Shown piece after piece: positions 59,388 through 64,000 of a stretch of DNA of 64,000 nt. The stretch comes from Saprospiraceae bacterium (lineage in GTDB: Bacteria; Bacteroidota; Bacteroidia; Chitinophagales; Saprospiraceae), in assembly GCA_016711125.1 (NCBI GenBank), contig JADJTQ010000005.1, forward strand, positions 310,001 through 374,000, read 5' to 3'. The position numbers were made by a program, and so were the translations under genes. Below the pieces are notes generated by a model. That model did not search any database and was not told the origin of the DNA. It saw only the letters and a program-made list of their open reading frames with translations. Each line of letters opens with the position of its first letter. Position 1 is the first letter of the stretch.

Positions 59388-60850
59388 GTGAATAATGCAC
59401 AACCTACATATGAAGGATTAGTAAAGATCAACGAAGAGTTGCGCCGGGAGAACGCGCAATTAAAATTTGATTTGGAACAACTTCGTAAGGCGGTGTATGG
59501 TTCTAAATCCGAGCGATTTACAACAGAATTGCAGGTCAAGCGAATTTGTTTGGCGATCAGCCAATGGAGATCCCAGACCGGTGGATGAAGTCGAATTAGT
59601 TGTACGGAAGAAAAAGCGGAAAAGGCGAACAACCGGTTCGAGAGAAAATATCTGAATCGCTTCGAAGAGAGGTAATTGTGATTAATCCAGATGTGGATAC
59701 AAGCAACATGGACAGGATTGGAGAGGCGATCAGTGAAAAACTGGAAATAAAGCCTGCGGAAATCTATGTAATAAGAACAGTTCGTCCTAATTATCTAGAC
59801 CATGAAGGGACTTTTCATATAGCCCCATTAAATGATCCCTTTCCAAAATCGAATGCTGGAGCGAGTTTTGCAGCTGATATAGCGGTAAAAAAGTATGCTG
59901 ATCACCTACCATTGTACCGTCAGTCTAAAATATTAGCCAGAAATCAAGTTAAGATGTCACCCTCAACCTTGTTAAATTATCTGGCTTTGGGTGCCAAAAA
60001 ACTTGGGATTTTGATCCCCGTCTTAAGAGAAGAAATCCATCGAAGCAATTACATGCAAGCAGACGAAACAAGTATGCGCGTGTTGACAAGAGATAAACCG
60101 GGCAGTCCATTAAAAGGATGCTTTTTAGTAAAGGCCGCACCCAATGAACGGTTAGTCCTTTTTGAATACATTAAAACGAAAGAAAAGGTAAATATTCTGG
60201 ATTCACTTAAGGGGTTTAAAGGCTATCTGCAAGTAGATGGAAATGTATCCTATGAGGACAAGGGTAAAGAAACCGCCGTTACCCTGATACATTGTCTGGT
60301 CCATAGCCGCAGAAAATTCACCGAAGCATTGGAATATGACAAGAAAAAATCAGGCTATGTGCTCGAGGAAATTAAAAAGCTGTACCTGATCGAAAGGCAA
60401 ATGGATGAAGAGGCCTACGATTTCGAACAAAAATTAAAAACACGACAAGAATTATCCGTTCCAATATTGTTGGCATTAAAAGAGTGGCTGCTGGATAATT
60501 TGCAGCCAAATTTACCAAATAATCCTTTTCAACGCGCTGTAAAATACATGCTTAAAAGGTGGGATGGGCTTATTGAGTACACCAACAATGGAATATTAAG
60601 ACCGGACAATAATTTGATTGAGAATCAAATTAGACCACTAGCTCTGGGCCGAAAGAACTTCATGTTTGCTGCGTCGCACCAAGGTGCCGAATATGCAGCC
60701 ATTTTCTACTCCTTCTTTGCCATGTGCAAAATCAATGATATAGATCCTCACCGATGGTTAACCGATGTCTACCTGAGAATCGATAATCATAACATTCAAA
60801 AGCTAAACGAACTCCTACCCACAAAAGACTATCAGTTTCTATCTGTCTAA
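59388..60850 (+). CDS. tnpC: IS66 DDE transposase TnpC (three frame breaks)
   Basis: About 487 residues from a GTG. Repairs: one G more at 59534-59535 and 59580-59581, and one A fewer at 59611-59615. They restore ERFTTELQGQANLFGDQP, then IPDRVDEVELVVRKKKSG and KGEQPVREKISESLRRE. N-terminal leucine zipper (INEELRRENAQLKFDLEQLR), Cys/His-poor middle, and the DDE core: QADETSMRVL, YLQVDGNVSYED and NNLIENQIRPLALGRKNFMF. The catalytic region itself (59660-60850) has no break. Probably an active-type transposase. Confidence 0.88.
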
Positions 60851-60906
60851 TCTCTCCCTCCCAGTAGATTTAAGTCAATTTTATACGTCCGTGCCCGAGC
60901 GCTTAC

Positions 60907-61140
60907 TGGCACTAAGCGTAGCCGTGCAAAGAATACTACATAAAGGAGTACGTCAATGATTACCAATTTTAAATAAATGTACTAAGTATCCTTGCCTCTC
61001 GTATTAACCTTTTCTATCATGTACTTATGAGAGAAAAACCCAACCAATCAGGATTGAAATCCATTAAAATATGCAATCCGGCACATCTGTCTGATCATGA
61101 GCTTCTTAGGGCTATGACTCAAATCTATCAACTACCACCA
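60907..61140 (+). repeat. 234-bp direct repeat, copy 2
   Basis: Begins at the first base after the IS66 right end and matches 56618-56851 almost perfectly. Confidence 0.85.
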
Positions 61141-61143
61141 TAG
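61027..61143 (+). pseudogene. small paralogous protein, truncated copy 3
   Basis: Starts as copy 2 (one change, ICNP for IFNP) and is cut at TAG 61141-61143 directly after YQLPP, where the repeat ends. Downstream sequence belongs to a broken GIY-YIG gene. Confidence 0.75.
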
Positions 61144-61155
61144 CAAATGATTCGA

Positions 61156-61348
61156 AAAGAAATGTATGTGACAAGTTCAAATGGCTATCTTGATGAGGTG
61201 AAAGAAACCTGGCCTTTACTATGACGATTCAATCGGTCTTCAAGATCGTTGGTTTTACCCACATAGTCTTGCCGTCATTGCATTTTAAGATGTAGACTTT
61301 GAATCGGTGTGTTTCAAGCGGACTCCGTCCGCCATAGCCTTTGGACAT
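61156..61348 (-). pseudogene. GIY-YIG nuclease gene, copy 4, truncated
   Basis: Keeps the start and GIY-YIG core region but has a two-base deletion near 61268, a nonsense TAG in place of Leu (also in copy 3), and no C-terminus: the sequence runs straight into the repeated junction at about 61156. Confidence 0.75.
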
Positions 61349-61422
61349 AGTAATTTTTTAATTACGGCTAAGTTAATAGAAGAAAGCCCGCCTTCGCTAT
61401 CGCTACGGCGGGCGGAGGCGAA

Positions 61423-61857
61423 TTAGTGTAAGTGTCTCTTTGCGAAAGCTCTTCCCGAACCGGATTTGAGGTACTTTTCCATTTGAGCTGCTTTCCATTC
61501 ATCATCAAAAGAAATGTATGTGACAAGTTCAAATGGCTATCTTGATGAGGTGAAAGAAACCTGGCCTTTACTATGACGATTCAATCGGTCTTCAAGATCG
61601 TTGGTTTTACCCACATAGTACTTGCCGTCATTGCATTTTAAGATGTAGACTTTGAATCGGTGTGTTTCAAGCGGACTCCGTCCTCAGACTTCGCCAGGCT
61701 TCGTCTGACGGGGTCCTGACTTCGCCAGGCTTCGTCTGACGGGGTCCTGACTTCGCCAGGCTTCGTCTGACGGGGTCCTGACTTCGCCAGGCTTCGTCTG
61801 ACGGGGTCCTGACTTCGCTCTAGGCTTCGTCAGACGGTGTCCATAGCCCTTGGACAT
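61423..61857 (-). pseudogene. GIY-YIG nuclease gene, copy 3, disrupted by a minisatellite
   Basis: The C-terminal two thirds match the other copies, but a TAG replaces the Leu codon after SSR, and the 5' part between the start (MSKGYG) and RSPLETHRF is split by about 150 bp of tandem repeats. It cannot code a full nuclease. Confidence 0.8.
61689..61812. repeat. 31-bp minisatellite, four perfect units
   Basis: Four identical 31-bp units (starting CTTCGCCAGGCTTCGTCTGA) followed by a degenerate fifth (to about 61840). The unit is not a multiple of three, so each copy shifts the frame. No spacers, so not CRISPR. Confidence 0.9.
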
Positions 61858-61963
61858 AGTAATTCTTCTAATTACGGCTAAGTTAATAGAAGAAAGCCCG
61901 CCTTCGCTATCGCCGTCACTAAAGTTTTGGCGACCAGAGAAAGCTACGGCGGGCGGAGGCGAC

Positions 61964-62242
61964 TTAGTGTAAGTGTCTCTTCGCGAAAGCTCTTCCCGAA
62001 CCGGATTTGAGGTACTTTTCCATTTGAGCTGCTTTCCATTCATCATCAAAAGAAATGTATGTGATAAGTTCAAATGGCAATCTTGATGAGGTGAAAGAAA
62101 CCTGGCCTTTACTATGACGATTCAATCGGTCTTCAAGATCGTTGGTTTTACCCACATAGTACTTGCCGTCATTGCATTTTAAGATGTAGACTTTGAATCG
62201 GTGTGTTTCAAGCGGACTCCGTCCGCCATAGCCCTTAGTCAT
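61964..62242 (-). CDS. GIY-YIG nuclease family protein, copy 2
   Basis: 92 residues, complete. GIY-YIG motif as VYILKC and YYVGKT (residues about 19-32), catalytic Arg in DLEDRLNRHSKG, and a C-terminal helix ending SGSGRAFAKRHLH. This is the small URI/UPF0213 type of single-domain nuclease. 81% or more identical to copy 1. The gene lies downstream of tRNA-Ser on the same strand, separated from copy 1 by a GC-rich hairpin (GCCCGCC/GGCGGGC), repeated after each copy. Biological role unproven; DNA repair or structure-specific cutting is suggested for relatives. Confidence 0.85.
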   Translation of the reverse strand: MTKGYGGRSPLETHRFKVYILKCNDGKYYVGKTNDLEDRLNRHSKGQVSFTSSRLPFELITYISFDDEWKAAQMEKYLKSGSGRAFAKRHLH

Positions 62243-62349
62243 GATGAATCTTTTGATAACTAACTAAGTTAATAGAAGAAAGCCCGCCTTCGCTATCGCC
62301 GTCACTAAAGTTTTGGCGATCAGAGAAAGCTACGGCGGGCGAAGGCGAC

Positions 62350-62628
62350 TTAGTGTAAGTGCCTCTTCGCGAAAGCTCTTCCTGATCCCGATTTCAGATA
62401 TTTTTCCATTTGAGCTGCTTTCCATTCATCATCAAATGCGATATAAGTGACCAGATCAATTGGAAGTCGAGTAGAGGTGAAAGAAACTTCACCACTTGAA
62501 TGCCGATTCAATCTATCATCAAGGTTGTTAGTTTTACCCACATAATATTTACCATCGTTACATTTTAAGATGTAGACTTTGAATCGGTGTGTTTCAAGCG
62601 GACTCCGTCCGCCATAGCCCTTGGACAT
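62350..62628 (-). CDS. GIY-YIG nuclease family protein, copy 1
   Basis: 92 residues, complete. Same layout as copy 2 (YILKCNDGKYYVGKTNNL, then DDRLNRHSSGEVSFTS), with about a dozen substitutions, mainly conservative. It lies 70 bp after tRNA-Ser(CGA) and is probably cotranscribed with it. As the least damaged and most diverged member it is likely the ancestral copy of the array. Confidence 0.85.
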   Translation of the reverse strand: MSKGYGGRSPLETHRFKVYILKCNDGKYYVGKTNNLDDRLNRHSSGEVSFTSTRLPIDLVTYIAFDDEWKAAQMEKYLKSGSGRAFAKRHLH

Positions 62629-62696
62629 AGTAATTTTTTAATTACGGCTAAGTTAATAGAAGAAAGCCCGCCTTCGCTAAAGCTACGGCGGGCGGA

Positions 62697-62785
<89 letters not shown>

Positions 62786-62951
62786 TTATCCTTTATTTTC
62801 TTTGTTCTTCTATGCGCGAGGATCAAGTGGTGAAATTACTGAACCTTTCTGATAGTTGATCTCCAAATTCAAGATGCCTGGTATTAGATGAAATCACTTT
62901 AAATAAGATCTCGATTTCACTGAGTCAACTTTATAAGAAAAATGGCAATAG

Positions 62952-63530
62952 TCACTCTTCCCTTACAAAGACACCCTCCGGGCTCTCGGCCACAAACTGG
63001 TAGCCTCCCGGATCATCACAGCACCACGTGGAGACGTAAAACTTTAGATATTTTCCTCGCAGCAATTGGATGGGATATTGGAAGCCCACCGTTTGCGAAC
63101 TAGGACAATCAGGTTGCAGGTTGCAAAGACGATTGGCACTCTCTATTTCTGCATTCGGGGTCGGACGAAATCTGAAGTTGCTCCATCGCGAACGGGTATA
63201 AGGCCACAGGTCATCCGGATCTGGATACATTCTGTCCGATATCAACATTCTTTGCATTATCTTCTCAAAGACCTCAAGGTAGATTCCGGCAATTCCATTA
63301 CCTCCGGATTTCATGCGACAATAAACACGCATTTCAAACTTGCCAGCCTCTTCCTTTATTTCCATTCCTGAAAACATGATTTCAATGATACAGGAAGGTT
63401 GCTTTTGATTATGCCGACTTAATAAAGTAGCTTCTAACACAACGGGAGAAAATCCCATTTTAGGAGATTCAGTATCGTTTGATGGGTAGACTATAATATC
63501 ATCTTTCTCTCGGCTTAATCTTCTTTTCAT
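62952..63530 (-). CDS. hypothetical protein
   Basis: 192 residues without signal peptide or transmembrane helix. Basic start (MKRRLSREKDDIIVYPSND), many aromatic residues and a Cys-rich end (NLQPDCPSSQTVGFQYP, YVSTWCCDDPGGYQFV). I recognise no family. It follows, on the same strand, the S74-domain gene at the window edge and may be its partner. Confidence 0.6.
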   Translation of the reverse strand: MKRRLSREKDDIIVYPSNDTESPKMGFSPVVLEATLLSRHNQKQPSCIIEIMFSGMEIKEEAGKFEMRVYCRMKSGGNGIAGIYLEVFEKIMQRMLISDRMYPDPDDLWPYTRSRWSNFRFRPTPNAEIESANRLCNLQPDCPSSQTVGFQYPIQLLRGKYLKFYVSTWCCDDPGGYQFVAESPEGVFVREE

Positions 63531-63674
63531 TAGATTGATTCTTGTGACCAGTAGTCAATAAGAGCAGCCGAACAATTGTCCAAACAGAGTATCTCAATGA
63601 CTTACTGATCGGGGTGATATAAATAATACCCTGATATGTCTTCAACCCTGAAAAGGTACCCAGCTAACTGCTTT

Positions 63675-64000
63675 TTATTTTCCATTCTTGCTGAGATATT
63701 TTGCAAATTTTGAGCATTTACTTAACTGCCTAATCATCTCAGCTTGTTCACCATTGGTTTCTTCAAGAACTAAAACCCGATCGTATAGAGCCTGAATACA
63801 GGCCAGGGCCACACCATCGGCATCGGTAGTTGAAATATATTTCTGATCTTTCCCCAGTGAAAAAGCTTCATAGAAATCTTCGGCGACAGGGCCGATATGG
63901 TGACCCTCATTACTTTCTTTATATTGCCAAAGTGAGATATCTATATTCGACAATTTCTCAAGAATTTCCTGATTATCGATGGATTGAAAATCGGTCTTAA
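63675..64000 (-). CDS. peptidase S74 (intramolecular chaperone) domain protein, partial
   Basis: The frame is open to the right edge; 107 C-terminal residues are seen. WQYKESNEGHHIGPVAEDFY and AFSLGKDQKYISTTDADGVA, then LACIQALYDRV, are the S74 end of phage-tail-like and trimeric surface proteins, which fold and then cut themselves. A short coiled coil follows (EETNGEQAEMIRQLSK). The N-terminal part lies outside the window, probably starting with the short module seen at 53980. Confidence 0.8.
   Translation of the reverse strand, partial: KTDFQSIDNQEILEKLSNIDISLWQYKESNEGHHIGPVAEDFYEAFSLGKDQKYISTTDADGVALACIQALYDRVLVLEETNGEQAEMIRQLSKCSKFAKYLSKNGK

Larger units (their letters stand above)
58549..60906 (+). 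mobile_element. IS66-family insertion sequence
   Basis: 2358 bp. Left end GTAAGCGCTCAGGCATGAGC and right end, read inward, GTAAGCGCTCGGGCACGGAC are imperfect inverted repeats with the GTAAGCG start usual for IS66. Three genes tnpA, tnpB and tnpC lie in order. The eight bases outside differ (TCTCATGG left, TGGCACTA right), so there is no target duplication. Confidence 0.9.

Noticed and set aside
61689..61812. CRISPR array
   Set aside because: Units are contiguous and identical with no spacers.
61684..62073. 129-codon minus-strand frame through the minisatellite
   Set aside because: It reads the nuclease gene and its spacer out of frame; composition comes from the repeat.

Overview
The window looks like a chromosomal piece of a Bacteroidota genome, most likely from the Saprospirales/Lewinella side of the phylum. 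The evidence is the set of families: TonB-dependent receptors with carboxypeptidase-regulatory domains, a DUF4249 lipoprotein, a one-piece hybrid histidine kinase with an AraC output domain, a DUF6090 protein, three Fibrobacter-succinogenes-major-paralogue (FISUMP) proteins, a type IX secretion C-terminal domain, and one near-perfect TTG-N20-TAnnTTTG promoter. No phage or plasmid backbone is visible.

Layout. 0-7 kb: a TonB receptor, a broken diacylglycerol-kinase-like gene, a short-chain dehydrogenase and a hybrid sensor kinase. 7-15.3 kb: scattered secreted or unknown genes (DUF6134, MORN, beta-helix, DUF6090, FISUMP) separated by decayed DNA. 15.7-22.6 kb: the most coherent system, a five-gene same-strand locus (receiver-only response regulator, membrane-anchored HEAT protein, processive GT2 glycosyltransferase, LtaS-like phospho-transferase with a TPR tail, TPR-YaiO outer-membrane barrel). 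It reads as a complete envelope-spanning exopolysaccharide synthesis, decoration and export machine. 22.7-31.6 kb: an alcohol dehydrogenase, a sorbosone-dehydrogenase/cytochrome c lipoprotein, and a tightly packed TonB receptor, DUF4249 and MG2-like operon. 31.8-46.6 kb: a membrane protein, a CotH pair, a double-module esterase, a CAP/P-domain secreted protein, an MgtC/DUF4010 protein, an outer-membrane barrel protein and an ABC permease. 46.9-58.5 kb: accessory DNA with a candidate non-coding RNA, dispersed palindromes, a small paralogous protein family, two more FISUMP proteins and stand-alone restriction-type nucleases. 58.5-60.9 kb: an IS66-type element. 60.9-62.8 kb: a duplicated junction, a decaying tandem array of GIY-YIG nuclease genes with a minisatellite, and tRNA-Ser(CGA). 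63-64 kb: an unknown gene and a peptidase-S74 domain running off the edge.

Quality of the sequence matters here. I can repair 23 frame breaks in 12 genes by changing one base in a run of identical bases, and 17 of the 23 need one base added. They concentrate between 32 and 60 kb. This looks like systematic homopolymer error rather than mass pseudogenisation, so those genes are annotated as probably intact, with the repair position given. A few lesions do not fit this pattern and look like true decay: the in-frame TGA at 36732, the DGK fragment, and GIY-YIG copies 3 and 4.
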